Positions 9,051 through 19,455 of a stretch of DNA of 52,827 nt are shown one piece after another (position 1 is the stretch's first letter; each line of letters begins with the position of its first letter). Below the pieces are notes generated by a model that was not told where the DNA came from, did no database searches, and saw nothing but the letters and a program-made list of their open reading frames with translations. Where the stretch lies: positions 1-52,827 of the forward strand of contig JAUIJU010000019.1 of NCBI GenBank assembly GCA_030431095.1. Reading direction: 5' to 3'. The position numbers and the translations under genes were made by a program. This DNA comes from Gammaproteobacteria bacterium (lineage in GTDB: Bacteria; Pseudomonadota; Gammaproteobacteria; Xanthomonadales; SZUA-36).

Positions 9051-10001
9051 GTGCGTGCTCGGTGGCTTGGTGTGTTGCTGGGATTGAGCGCAGCCCCGAT
9101 CGCCCATGCGGACTGCGCCGTCGAGCTGTTCGTGCTGGGAGCCGGGCAGGATGCAGGCGCGCCACATATCGGTCATGTTGACGACCCTGCCTGGGATGAT
9201 CCCGCGCTGCGCCAGACGGCCACCTCGCTGGCGGTGGTCGATCAAGCGGCTGGCCAGCGATTCCTGTTCGAGGCCACGCCGCACGTCACGCAACAGCTGC
9301 GCATGCTCGATGCGCTCGCACCCCACCAGGGTGCAGGACTGGGCCTGGACGGCGTATTCCTGACCCATGCCCACATGGGACACTACGGCGGGCTGATGTT
9401 CTTCGGCCGCGAGGGGGCCGGCGCCGCCGGCATTCCCGTCCACGTGATGCCGCGATTTGCCGCATTCCTGCGCGACAATGGGCCATGGGAGCAGTTGGTG
9501 TCGCTGGGCAATATCGTCCTGGCGCCGCTGGTCGAAGGCGAGCCTACACCCGCCGGCGCACGGGTCACCGTGACGCCCATTCGCGTACCGCACCGGGACG
9601 AGTATTCGGAGACCGTGGGGTTCGTGATTGCGACGTCGGCTGAGAAAACACTGTTTCTGCCCGACCTGGACAGCTGGGCGGAGTGGGAATCCGCGACCGG
9701 CGTCCCGCTCTCGGAGCGAGTGCGATCCCTGGACCGCCTGTTCGTCGATGCCACATTCTTCGATGACGGCGAACTGCAAGGCCGGGACATGTCCGAGATC
9801 CCGCATCCCCGTGTCGTGCACACCATGGACCGCCTGGCTTCGCTGCCTGACGGTGAACGGGAGAAGGTGCTGTTCATCCACTACAACCACACCAACCCCA
9901 TCCGTTTCACGGATTCGGAGGCGTCGCGCGAGGTCGCGGAGCGCGGATTCAAGGTGGCGCGGACGGGTGACCGGTTCTGTCTCCAGGCATCGGATTTCTG
10001 A
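9051..10001 (+). CDS. Exported metallo-beta-lactamase-fold hydrolase, PqqB-like
   Basis: A 316-aa protein from a GTG start, with a signal peptide (MRARWLGVLLGLSAAPIAHA, cleavage before DCAVE). After it come LGAGQDAGAPHIG, the metal-site loop THAHMGHY (His106, His108, His111), further histidines in RVPHRDEYS, the metal ligand region FLPDLDSW, and IHYNHTNP near the end. The motif lacks the Asp of the usual HxHxDH, a feature shared with PqqB-like members of the fold, where this residue is Gly. True PqqB is cytosolic and sits with pqqC/D/E; neither holds here, so a PQQ role is unlikely. It is probably a periplasmic metal-dependent hydrolase of unknown substrate. Confidence 0.85.
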   Translation: MRARWLGVLLGLSAAPIAHADCAVELFVLGAGQDAGAPHIGHVDDPAWDDPALRQTATSLAVVDQAAGQRFLFEATPHVTQQLRMLDALAPHQGAGLGLDGVFLTHAHMGHYGGLMFFGREGAGAAGIPVHVMPRFAAFLRDNGPWEQLVSLGNIVLAPLVEGEPTPAGARVTVTPIRVPHRDEYSETVGFVIATSAEKTLFLPDLDSWAEWESATGVPLSERVRSLDRLFVDATFFDDGELQGRDMSEIPHPRVVHTMDRLASLPDGEREKVLFIHYNHTNPIRFTDSEASREVAERGFKVARTGDRFCLQASDF

Positions 10002-10085
10002 TCCCGACCGTCCGACCCGGGTTTGCCTGGAAGGCGCACGGTTCGTTTATCATTTATTTCCAGTGAATCAATTTTGGGGGAGCTC

Positions 10086-11495
10086 ATGAATCTGTCGCGT
10101 GTCGCCTTGCTTGGCCTGTTCCTGTTCGCCGGCCCACTGTTCGCGGACGATGCCGCGACGCCCTCGCCCATCGTGTTCATCTATGACTCCAGCGGCTCGA
10201 TGTGGGGCCAGATCGACGGCACGGCCAAGGTCGAGATCGCCCGCGAGGTCATGGCGGACACCGTCGCCGCTCTGCCCCCCGGCCAGCCGGTGGGCCTGGT
10301 GGCGTACGGCCACCGCAGCGAGGGGGATTGCGAGGACGTCGAGACCCTGCTCGCGGATGCCGAGACCGCGGCGATCACCCCGGCCCTGCAGGCGATTCGG
10401 CCCCTGGGCAAGACGCCATTGGCATGGTCGGCCACGCAGGTCATCGAGCAGCTCCGACAGGAACAGCGGAAGGCCACCGTGATCCTCCTGACCGATGGCA
10501 TCGAATCCTGTGGAGGAAATCTGTGCGATGTGGTCCGGTCAGCCCGCGAGAGCGGGGTCGATTTCGTCATGCACATCGTGGGCTTTGGCCTGAAGCCTGG
10601 AGAAACCGGGCCGCTGGAGTGTGCGGCCCAGGCCGGGGGTGGCGCCTACCATGACGCAGCCAACGCCGAGGAACTGGCTGCCGGAATGAGCGAAGCGACG
10701 GCGCAGACCGTGGACCTGGAGGTCAATATCAGCGTCAGCGCCACCAAGAACGGCGAACCGCTGGATGCCTACATCGAGGCCTTTGCGGCTGGTGAAAACC
10801 AGCTGATCCAGAATGCGCGCAGCTATCACGAGGACGCCCGGTTCTACCTGCCGCCCGGCGTCTATGACCTGAAGGTCAACGCGCTGGAGAACACGGACCT
10901 GAAGCCCATCTGGCTTAGAGGAATCGAGGTGCGGGAGGACCAGCTGAGTGAACATGCCGTCCGCTTCGATGCTGGAACGGTACGCTTCAACGTTGTCAAT
11001 AACGGCGAAGGCTGGGACTCGCTGGTCAAGCTGCTCGATGGTGAGCAAATCGTGGCCCAGACACGCACCTATGGACGGGCGCGGGACATGCAGGTGCCGC
11101 CGGGTGTCTACCGGGCGCAGGTGCAGGCCCTGGCGGTGTCCGGGTTGACGACCTCGTTCGAGCTTGCGGAAATCGTGGTGGAAGCAGGCGAAGTGACCGA
11201 GGTGGAGCACCCATTCGAGACCGGGGTCGCCATGATCGGCGTTCGGATGGGGGATGAATTGGTGGACGCGGTGGTCAATATCGACGACCGCGCGGCCTCC
11301 CGACGGGTGGCCGGGTCACGCACGTACACCACCGAGGGCTCCAATCCGCGCCGTTTCGTGTTGACGCCCGGTGAATACACGGTCAAATACACCACGCTTG
11401 GCGCCCACCAGGGACACGCGGACCAGTTCGACATGACAGTGAGCGTGGGAGAGACCTTTCAGCGGGTGATAGAGCTGACGCCGCAGAACGAATAA
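10086..11495 (+). CDS. Exported von Willebrand factor type A (VWA) domain protein
   Basis: 469 aa from ATG 10086, chosen because GGGGGAG at 10076-10082 precedes it and it opens with a clear signal peptide (MNLSRVALLGLFLFAGPLFA). The VWA domain (about residues 28-210) has the complete MIDAS: DSSGS (Asp34, Ser36, Ser38), Thr in LGKTPLAWS, and Asp in LLTDGIESC. Four cysteines within the domain (GDCED, ESCGGNLCD, LECAAQ) could form disulfides in the periplasm. The rest (220-469) consists of repeated beta-sandwich-like modules, each with LPPGVYDLKV, VPPGVYRAQV or LTPGEYTVKY, resembling carboxypeptidase-regulatory or PEGA-type folds. A role in metal-dependent protein adhesion is likely; the partner is unknown. 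It converges on the esterase gene with 8 bases between. Confidence 0.88.
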   Translation: MNLSRVALLGLFLFAGPLFADDAATPSPIVFIYDSSGSMWGQIDGTAKVEIAREVMADTVAALPPGQPVGLVAYGHRSEGDCEDVETLLADAETAAITPALQAIRPLGKTPLAWSATQVIEQLRQEQRKATVILLTDGIESCGGNLCDVVRSARESGVDFVMHIVGFGLKPGETGPLECAAQAGGGAYHDAANAEELAAGMSEATAQTVDLEVNISVSATKNGEPLDAYIEAFAAGENQLIQNARSYHEDARFYLPPGVYDLKVNALENTDLKPIWLRGIEVREDQLSEHAVRFDAGTVRFNVVNNGEGWDSLVKLLDGEQIVAQTRTYGRARDMQVPPGVYRAQVQALAVSGLTTSFELAEIVVEAGEVTEVEHPFETGVAMIGVRMGDELVDAVVNIDDRAASRRVAGSRTYTTEGSNPRRFVLTPGEYTVKYTTLGAHQGHADQFDMTVSVGETFQRVIELTPQNE

Positions 11496-11503
11496 GTCCT
11501 CGC

Positions 11504-12862
11504 TCAGCAGGCTCCGCCGGCGACACCGAGGAGCTTCGACAGCGTCGCCGCCTTGATGTCGCCGTCGTCACCCTCGAGCGTGGAGTCGATTCGCCCACAG
11601 GAGCGAATCCGCCAGCGCAGGCGGCCCCAGGATGAGAGGCCCGACCCGGGATCGGCGGGCAATTCGAAGTTGCCGCCGGTGGCGATGAGCATCTCGATGT
11701 CGATCTCACTGCCGGCCGAGAGCGCCGCGGTGAAGGGTTCGCTGACCAGCCACAGTCGGTTACCCAGCGTGTCCCAGCCATAGAAATACACCACCGCGAC
11801 GTCTTCCGCAGCGACAAGGTTGTAGCCGTCGCCTGGCAGGGAAGGGTCGTACCACAGGCCGCTGAGGCTGCCGCCATGTTCCGGCGCGGCGGCTGTGAAA
11901 CGCTGGAAGAACGACCAGGCTTCGGCGGCGCCTTCGATGTCGTGGTTCTGCGGACCGACCAGCAGCTGGGCGCCGGGCGGCACATTGCGTTCGATGCTGG
12001 GCATGGCGTGGCCGCCGCCTTCCATCACGTAATACCGTACTTCGAGGCCTTGCCCGGCATACACTTCGCCGCGCACCACGGAATCGTCGCCGGGGTCGAG
12101 GTCGGCGAATTGAATCCGTTCCGGGTCGCTCGCCGACAGACGGTTTCTCTCGAGCCAGCGATCCCGTGTTGCCTCCGCCGACAACACCGCCCCACGCGTG
12201 TTCGCGACCTGGCCGCCGTCAAAGGGCATCAGCGTGTCTTCGGTGCCGACCACGATCATGATGGGCAGGGCGTGGTCGCGCACGGCGCACTCCGAGTTTT
12301 GCGGCTGGTTGGCGATGAATGCAGCCACTGCCGCGAAACGCTGCGGCGCCTCGTCGGCCAGGCGATAGCTCATCATGCCGCCGTTGGAGCTTCCCGTGAC
12401 ATAGACACGGCTGGTGTCGATATCCAGGTGTTCCGCGGCCCAGTCGATCAGGGCGGTGATAAAGGACACGTCATCGGCCCGGGACTCAGCCGGCCCCGGG
12501 TCTCCTCGACAGTCGTTCCAGTTTTGCGCGTCGCCAAGGGCATCGCCGGTGGCGCCGTTGATGCCGTTGGGCACCATCAGGACGAATCCGTGCGCGTCGG
12601 CGATGGCGGGCCAATGGGCCGAGCCGTTGCCACTCGGCGGCATGGCGGAACGCATGCTGCCGGTGCCGCCATGGAGGTAGATCACCATCGGTGGGCGGGT
12701 CGCCGGGAGTGTCTCCGGCACGTAATAGCGGTAGTAGCGGGTCAGCCCACCCGAGTGAATCGCGCGGTCATCGTGCCAGCCGGGTTCGAATTGCGCATGG
12801 GCGATGTTCGCCAGACCAAGAATGGGCGTGAGAATGCTCAGCAAGAGCGTCATTCTGCTCAT
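11504..12862 (-). CDS. Secreted PHB-depolymerase-like esterase with a C-terminal beta-rich domain
   Basis: 452 aa from ATG 12862, preceded by GGGAG; an in-frame upstream GTG would give a poorer signal. Signal peptide MSRMTLLLSILTPILGLANIAHA. The catalytic part (to about residue 325) is an alpha/beta hydrolase of the LpqC/polyhydroxybutyrate depolymerase family. It has YLHGGTGS near the oxyanion hole, YVTGSSNGGMMSYRL holding the nucleophile Ser, VVGTEDTLMPFDGG holding the acid, and GGGHAMP the His. About 120 residues follow with SLSGLWYDPSLPGDGYNLV, VVYFYGWDTLGNRLWLV and SWGRLRWRIRSC, an extra beta-rich domain that does not belong to the hydrolase. It likely binds substrate or the cell surface. 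The exact ester substrate is not predictable; feruloyl or polyester substrates occur in the family. Confidence 0.88.
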   Translation of the reverse strand: MSRMTLLLSILTPILGLANIAHAQFEPGWHDDRAIHSGGLTRYYRYYVPETLPATRPPMVIYLHGGTGSMRSAMPPSGNGSAHWPAIADAHGFVLMVPNGINGATGDALGDAQNWNDCRGDPGPAESRADDVSFITALIDWAAEHLDIDTSRVYVTGSSNGGMMSYRLADEAPQRFAAVAAFIANQPQNSECAVRDHALPIMIVVGTEDTLMPFDGGQVANTRGAVLSAEATRDRWLERNRLSASDPERIQFADLDPGDDSVVRGEVYAGQGLEVRYYVMEGGGHAMPSIERNVPPGAQLLVGPQNHDIEGAAEAWSFFQRFTAAAPEHGGSLSGLWYDPSLPGDGYNLVAAEDVAVVYFYGWDTLGNRLWLVSEPFTAALSAGSEIDIEMLIATGGNFELPADPGSGLSSWGRLRWRIRSCGRIDSTLEGDDGDIKAATLSKLLGVAGGAC

Positions 12863-13033
12863 GGCCGTTGGCTCCCGGCTTTGGACGACGGAATCGAAGG
12901 ACAAGCATAAGCCGATCGCCTGTCAATTTTCGTCAGGAATCTGCAAATGGCGCCTGTCGTCGGCGCGGTCAGGGCAGGGGGGCGCGGTGAATCGCGTTCG
13001 ATTCTCACCGCGCACGCGCTATCATTCCGGTCC

Positions 13034-13930
13034 ATGAACCGCTCTCCGATGCTGGCCCTCAACAACGGCGTCCCCATGCCCGCCCTGGGCCTGGGCGTGT
13101 TTCTCTCACCCGCCGAACAGACCGCGCGCTGCGTCACCGCGGCCCTGCGGGCCGGATACCGCCTGGTCGACACCGCGGCGGTGTACCTCAATGAACGTGC
13201 CGTGGGCGAGGGTGTGCGGGCCTCCGGCCTGGCGCGCGATGACGTGTTCGTCACCACCAAGCTGTGGGTCACCGATTTCGGGTATGACAAGGCGCTGGCG
13301 GCCTGCGAGGCGAGCATCCAGCGACTCGGGCTGGACCACATCGATCTCTATCTTTTGCACTGGCCGCTGGCCGGAGCGTTTGACCGGACGCTGGATGCCT
13401 GGCGCGCCATGGAGCGACTGCTCGCCGAGGGCCGGGTGCGGGCCATCGGTGTAAGCAACTTCATGCCCGAGCACCTGGCGCAGCTGTGCGCGGCGTCCGA
13501 GGTCATCCCGGCAGTCAACCAGGTTGAACTGCATCCGTATTTCGTTCAGGCGGAAACAAGGGCCGCCAACGAACGGCTGGGCATCGTCACCCAGTCCTGG
13601 GCGCCCATCGGCGGCGTGTTTGGCCGCAAACCCGAAATGCAGGGTTCAGCGCCCCACCCGCTGGAACATCCGGTCATTGCGGGCATCGCGGCTCGGCTCG
13701 GCAAGTCGCCTGCGCAGGTGATCATTCGCTGGCACCTCGATCAGGGATTTTCCGTCATTCCCAAGTCGGTGCGCACCGAGCGCATCCGTGCCAATTTCGA
13801 TGTCCTGGATTTCACCCTGGCTGCGGAAGACCTGGCGCAAATCGATGCACTGGATACCGGGCAGCGCGCCGGACCCGATCCGCAGACTTTCGCGGTCGAC
13901 ACTTACCCGGCGGACGTTTACGACCAGTAA
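13034..13930 (+). CDS. Aldo/keto reductase
   Basis: A 298-aa NADPH-dependent (alpha/beta)8-barrel oxidoreductase. All four catalytic residues are visible: Asp46 and Tyr51 in LVDTAAVYLNE, Lys76 in VTTKLW and His109 in YLLHWPL. The GVSNF motif and QVELHPYF are typical of the 2,5-diketo-gluconic-acid-reductase-like group. The cofactor loop VIPKSVRTERIRAN near the C-terminus carries the phosphate-binding Lys and Arg. ATG 13034 is the start, since conserved sequence (LNNGVPMPALGLG) begins just after it, although the frame is open further back. It stands 113 bases before katG; aldehyde detoxification would suit that oxidative-stress neighbour but is inference. Confidence 0.95.
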   Translation: MNRSPMLALNNGVPMPALGLGVFLSPAEQTARCVTAALRAGYRLVDTAAVYLNERAVGEGVRASGLARDDVFVTTKLWVTDFGYDKALAACEASIQRLGLDHIDLYLLHWPLAGAFDRTLDAWRAMERLLAEGRVRAIGVSNFMPEHLAQLCAASEVIPAVNQVELHPYFVQAETRAANERLGIVTQSWAPIGGVFGRKPEMQGSAPHPLEHPVIAGIAARLGKSPAQVIIRWHLDQGFSVIPKSVRTERIRANFDVLDFTLAAEDLAQIDALDTGQRAGPDPQTFAVDTYPADVYDQ

Positions 13931-14013
13931 TCCGCGACGGCGGCCGCGCCTGCGAGCACCCCCGATCCTGGCGAGCCGACGCCTGCAAAAAGCCCTTCCT
14001 GCGCTAGTCTTAG

Positions 14014-16203
<2,190 letters not shown>

Positions 16204-16232
16204 CCGTCGCTCAAAACCAGGGCGCACCATGA

Positions 16233-16260
16233 AAAAAGGGCCGCATTTGCGGCCCTTTTT
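16233..16260. terminator. Bidirectional rho-independent terminator between katG and the IPTL-CTERM-like gene
   Basis: GGGCCGC (16238-16244) pairs with GCGGCCC (16249-16255) around ATTT, extended by A5/T5 flanks. The run of A on the left and T on the right makes it work for both converging transcripts. Confidence 0.92.
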
Positions 16261-16281
16261 CGTTTCATGACAGGCGCGGCG

Positions 16282-17094
16282 TCATTCGTTGCGCAGTCGC
16301 AGCACCGCCACGCCAGCCAGCATCAGGACCATCAGCAACAGCCCGAAGTCGCCGAGCGTGGGCGCCGGCAACGGAATGTAGACCCGGCGTCCGCCCGCCG
16401 CGTTGGCCAGGAACACGGAATAGGCCACGGCATTGCGAGCGTAGATCACATCGAAAGGTCCCCCGCCGCCCAGGTAGAAGTCCAGCGGGATGGACGAATA
16501 GAATACGGCGCCGTCCACGTGCGGGTAACTGAAATCGACGATTTCATCGGGGTTGCTGCGCGAAAACAGGAACGTGGCACCGGCAGGAAGCGACCCGACC
16601 ACGGCGTAACCGTGGGAAGAGGAGTTGCCTCCGTCCAGCGTGGTATCGTCGATCGTGCCACCTGGACCACTGGTCAGGGGCGTGGTGTCGTCGAGAACTT
16701 CGATCTCCGCATCGTCGGTGAAGTCCCGAATCACGTCAAAGCTGGCGCCGCCCGGCAGAATGGTTTCCGCATCTTCCACGTAGCGGTCGTGAATCATCAG
16801 CACCAGGCCGCCGGCCACGGCGGTCTCGATATCGCCTACCGCGCCCAGGTACTCGGCGCCGTAACCGCCATTGTCGGGATTCAGTACCCAGAGTACGTCG
16901 ATACTGCTCAGCTCGGCGGGGCTGAGGTCGACGATCTGCAGTGGCGTGTGCCCGGCGTCGATAATCGCGGGTTCCTGGGCGGCGGTGTTGCCCTGACCCT
17001 GATCCATGTCGTAGTAGCCGATGGTTTCGGCCAGTGCCGCGGTCGAAAAAGTCAAAGCTAAGGTTGACAGTGCAAGTCGTTGTAATCTCTGCAT
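16282..17094 (-). CDS. Exported protein with IPTL-CTERM-like C-terminal sorting segment
   Basis: 270 aa from ATG 17094, preceded by GGGAGAA. Signal peptide MQRLQRLALSTLALTFSTAALA. The body begins ETIGYYDMDQGQGN and continues with alternating strands and helices (LSSIDVLWVLNP, AVAGGLVLMIHDRYVED, SHGYAVVGSLPAG), suggesting a flavodoxin/class-I-amidotransferase-like Rossmann fold; this is a visual fold guess. The C-terminus is PLPAPTLGDFGLLLMVLMLA followed by a short hydrophobic stretch and RLRNE: a PTL motif, one transmembrane helix and a basic end. That is the architecture of IPTLxxWG-CTERM proteins, known partners of exosortase H, which would cut and transfer the protein to the surface. No exosortase gene is in this window. 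Confidence 0.8.
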   Translation of the reverse strand: MQRLQRLALSTLALTFSTAALAETIGYYDMDQGQGNTAAQEPAIIDAGHTPLQIVDLSPAELSSIDVLWVLNPDNGGYGAEYLGAVGDIETAVAGGLVLMIHDRYVEDAETILPGGASFDVIRDFTDDAEIEVLDDTTPLTSGPGGTIDDTTLDGGNSSSHGYAVVGSLPAGATFLFSRSNPDEIVDFSYPHVDGAVFYSSIPLDFYLGGGGPFDVIYARNAVAYSVFLANAAGGRRVYIPLPAPTLGDFGLLLMVLMLAGVAVLRLRNE

Positions 17095-17408
17095 TTGGAT
17101 TCTCCCTCTCCGTAGGATGAAATGGTACGCGTTTTGGTCGGCATGCTCAAGTCGGGGTGCGGTCGTCCTGGCGATTCCCGTGTGAAGCATTTTGCGAGGT
17201 CCCGTCGTCGTCGAGAATGCAGGCTGATTCGATTGTCATAACTTGCCGACCGGATCGGTACACCCAAATGTCGACTACACTCTGAATTCCCCTGCAATTC
17301 CAAAGGAACGGCCAATGACCATCTTCCTCAAACCGGTTTGTGTCCTGGTGGAGCCGCCTCCTGCGAAATAGTTGATGAACGGCGATCCGCTTGTCAGCAG
17401 GCCACCTC
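17095..17408. other. Divergent intergenic region with an 18-codon leader-like ORF
   Basis: These 314 bases separate the IPTL-CTERM-like gene from the endonuclease/phosphatase-fold gene. A short frame of 18 codons (17315-17371, ATG to TAG) has an excellent ribosome-binding site, AAAGGAAC at 17302-17309, better than that of the downstream gene. It ends 37 bases before the ATG at 17409. It could be a translated leader or chance. No other gene is seen. Confidence 0.4.
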
Positions 17409-18383
17409 ATGCCCACCATCCACGACACACCGCCAGCCAGGATCCAGCAGGATCTCGATGCCTTGAGCACGGCCCTGGACGAGCAGATTCCCGCGAAGGC
17501 CGTCGACAACCTGCTGATCGCCACCTGGAATATTCGGGCTTTCGCTTCGCTGACGCGCAAGTGGACCGCGGAAGGTGACGACAGCCCGAAGCGCGACCTG
17601 AGGGGACTGCGCGCCATCATCGAGGTGCTGTCGCGATTCGACGTGATCGCCATCCAGGAACTGAAGGGCGACCTGCGGGCCATCCGCGACACCATGAGTT
17701 TCCTGGGGGAGGAATGGGGTTTCCTGATGACCGACGTCACGCTGGGCGATACCGGCAACAATGAGCGCCTGGCCTTCCTGTTTCACCGCGAGCGGGTCAA
17801 ACCCTCGGGCCTGGCCGCCGAGCTGGTGGTGCCGCCGGAACGCCTGGACCGTCTGGAGGCGAACGCATTGCGCGAGCAGTTCTGCCGCACGCCCTACGCG
17901 GTCAGTTTCGTGCGTGGAAAGTCCACGTTCATCCTGGTCACGTTGCACATCCTGTTCGGCGACGTCGACGACGATCGCATTCCGGAGCTGAACGAGATTG
18001 CCGATATCTTCAGCGACTGGGCACGGCGCAGCAACCGCTGGCATCACAACCTGCTGTGCCTGGGCGACTTCAATATCGACCGCGCCGGCAGCCCGCTGTA
18101 TGACGCTTTCACGCGGGATGGCCTGACCATCCCCGACGTGCTGCTGAACCTGCCGCGCAGCATTTTCGACGCCAACCCCATGGACGACGAGGAGAAGTTC
18201 TACGACCAGATTGCCTGGTTCACCACCGGCAGTCGCCGGCTGATCGACCTGGAGTTGCGTACCGGGGGCAATTTTGATTTTCTGCCGCACGTCTACACCG
18301 AAATGGACATGAGCAAGTCGTCCAGGTCGTATCGCATTTCCGATCACTATCCCCTGTGGGTGGAGTTCGGGCTTCCGGACTGA
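17409..18383 (+). CDS. Endonuclease/exonuclease/phosphatase-fold protein
   Basis: 324 aa from ATG 17409 (AGCAGG seven bases upstream; a TTG at 17391 is in frame). All core motifs of the Mg-dependent phosphodiesterase fold are in order: LLIATWNIRAF, IAIQELKGD (metal-binding Glu), FILVTLHILFG (catalytic His), LCLGDFNIDR (Asp, Asn) and the final ISDHYPLWVEF (Asp-His). The superfamily includes DNases, sphingomyelinases and inositol phosphatases. There is no signal peptide, so it is probably cytosolic. It leads a tight run with a beta-propeller and a glycosyltransferase gene (33 and 28 base gaps), an association not obvious for a nuclease. The substrate is open. Confidence 0.88.
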   Translation: MPTIHDTPPARIQQDLDALSTALDEQIPAKAVDNLLIATWNIRAFASLTRKWTAEGDDSPKRDLRGLRAIIEVLSRFDVIAIQELKGDLRAIRDTMSFLGEEWGFLMTDVTLGDTGNNERLAFLFHRERVKPSGLAAELVVPPERLDRLEANALREQFCRTPYAVSFVRGKSTFILVTLHILFGDVDDDRIPELNEIADIFSDWARRSNRWHHNLLCLGDFNIDRAGSPLYDAFTRDGLTIPDVLLNLPRSIFDANPMDDEEKFYDQIAWFTTGSRRLIDLELRTGGNFDFLPHVYTEMDMSKSSRSYRISDHYPLWVEFGLPD

Positions 18384-18416
18384 TCAGGGACGCCGGTCTC
18401 GACCCAGGGAAACCCG

Positions 18417-19427
18417 TTGAAAATTCACATCGAAGAACCGAACCGGGCTGGCAAGCCGTACAACTTCCTGGGCGACAAGCACCGCCTGGCCACCATGACC
18501 AGCGTGCGCCTCATCGATGACGAAACCTTCGTGGCCTGCCACCTGGCCGGAGAGCGAATGATGGCCTATCGCATCGACCGGGCCCGGGGCAGCGCGGAGC
18601 GGGTCAGTGACATCGAAACCACTTTCCGTGGGCAGCCCACCATCACGGACCTGCTGGACCACGACGGTGCAGGCCTGCTGGTGGCCAGCAATTTCGACGG
18701 CCGCAGCTGTTCGCTGTACCGGTTCGACGACCACGGGCTGCGTCATGTCAGGGACCTCGGTCTGCCGGGCAAGTCCGGGCGGTGCCACGCGGCCCGGTTT
18801 CACGGACGGGACCGGGTGTGCCTGGGTACACGTAAGCATGACCTGTACTTCCTGTCGGTTGACGATGGCAGCATCCTGTCGCGACTTCGCTTGCCCTGGC
18901 ACCCGAAGGATTTCTGCTTTCTCGAAGATGGCCTGATGATGGTGGCGTTCGCCGTACGTTCGCCCAATGCCGAGCCCAAGCCCACCTTCTCCAGTGGCCT
19001 GATGTTGCTGCGGCTGGCGCCCGGCCTTGACGACTACGAGGTGATCGACACCCTGTTCGTCCGGCCGGCCGCGTTTGACGCGGTGGTTCGTGACGGGGAC
19101 AGCGGCGTGTTTTACGTGACCGACCAGCATCGGGACCGCGTTCTGCTGGCGCGCACCGACGGCCGCTCGGTGGAGTGGCTGGGGGAAGTGACCGGCTTCG
19201 ACTTTCCCCATGGCATCGACGTACAGGGGGATCTGCTGGCGGTGACCAACTACGGTGACAGCACGGTGGCCCTGCTCGACAAGACGACCCTGTCCATCGA
19301 GCTGGTCTCCGGTCGAACCGGGCATACCGAGCCCGGCCCGGGTCGGGGTGCGCGGCCACTGCTGGGGGCGCTGATTCCGCGGATGCCCGGTTTGCGGGCA
19401 CTGCGTCGCGTGGTGCGGGGAACGTGA
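18417..19427 (+). CDS. Beta-propeller protein of unknown function
   Basis: 336 aa from a TTG start, with CAGGGAAA five bases upstream. Repeated four-stranded blade-like units are seen: VRLIDDETFVACHLAGER, GAGLLVASNFDGRSCSLYRF, RDRVCLGTRKHDLYFLSVD, GVFYVTDQHRDRVLLARTD and DLLAVTNYGDSTVALLDK. Asp-Gly turns and the GIDVQGDLLAVTNYGDS segment resemble lactonase/NHL-type propellers. There is no signal peptide. The first residues (KIHIEEPNRAGKPYNF, GDKHRLATMT) are unlike a standard blade. The C-terminal tail is basic and Pro/Arg-rich. It lies between the phosphodiesterase-fold and glycosyltransferase genes. A ligand-binding or scaffold role in the same process is the best guess; enzymatic activity cannot be claimed. 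Confidence 0.75.
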   Translation: MKIHIEEPNRAGKPYNFLGDKHRLATMTSVRLIDDETFVACHLAGERMMAYRIDRARGSAERVSDIETTFRGQPTITDLLDHDGAGLLVASNFDGRSCSLYRFDDHGLRHVRDLGLPGKSGRCHAARFHGRDRVCLGTRKHDLYFLSVDDGSILSRLRLPWHPKDFCFLEDGLMMVAFAVRSPNAEPKPTFSSGLMLLRLAPGLDDYEVIDTLFVRPAAFDAVVRDGDSGVFYVTDQHRDRVLLARTDGRSVEWLGEVTGFDFPHGIDVQGDLLAVTNYGDSTVALLDKTTLSIELVSGRTGHTEPGPGRGARPLLGALIPRMPGLRALRRVVRGT

Positions 19428-19455
19428 TGCCACTGAGTCGGTCTTTTTCACGCCC

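Noticed and set aside
9051..10001. Naming the MBL-fold gene pqqB
   Set aside because: It has a signal peptide and no pqq neighbours; only fold-level similarity is supported.
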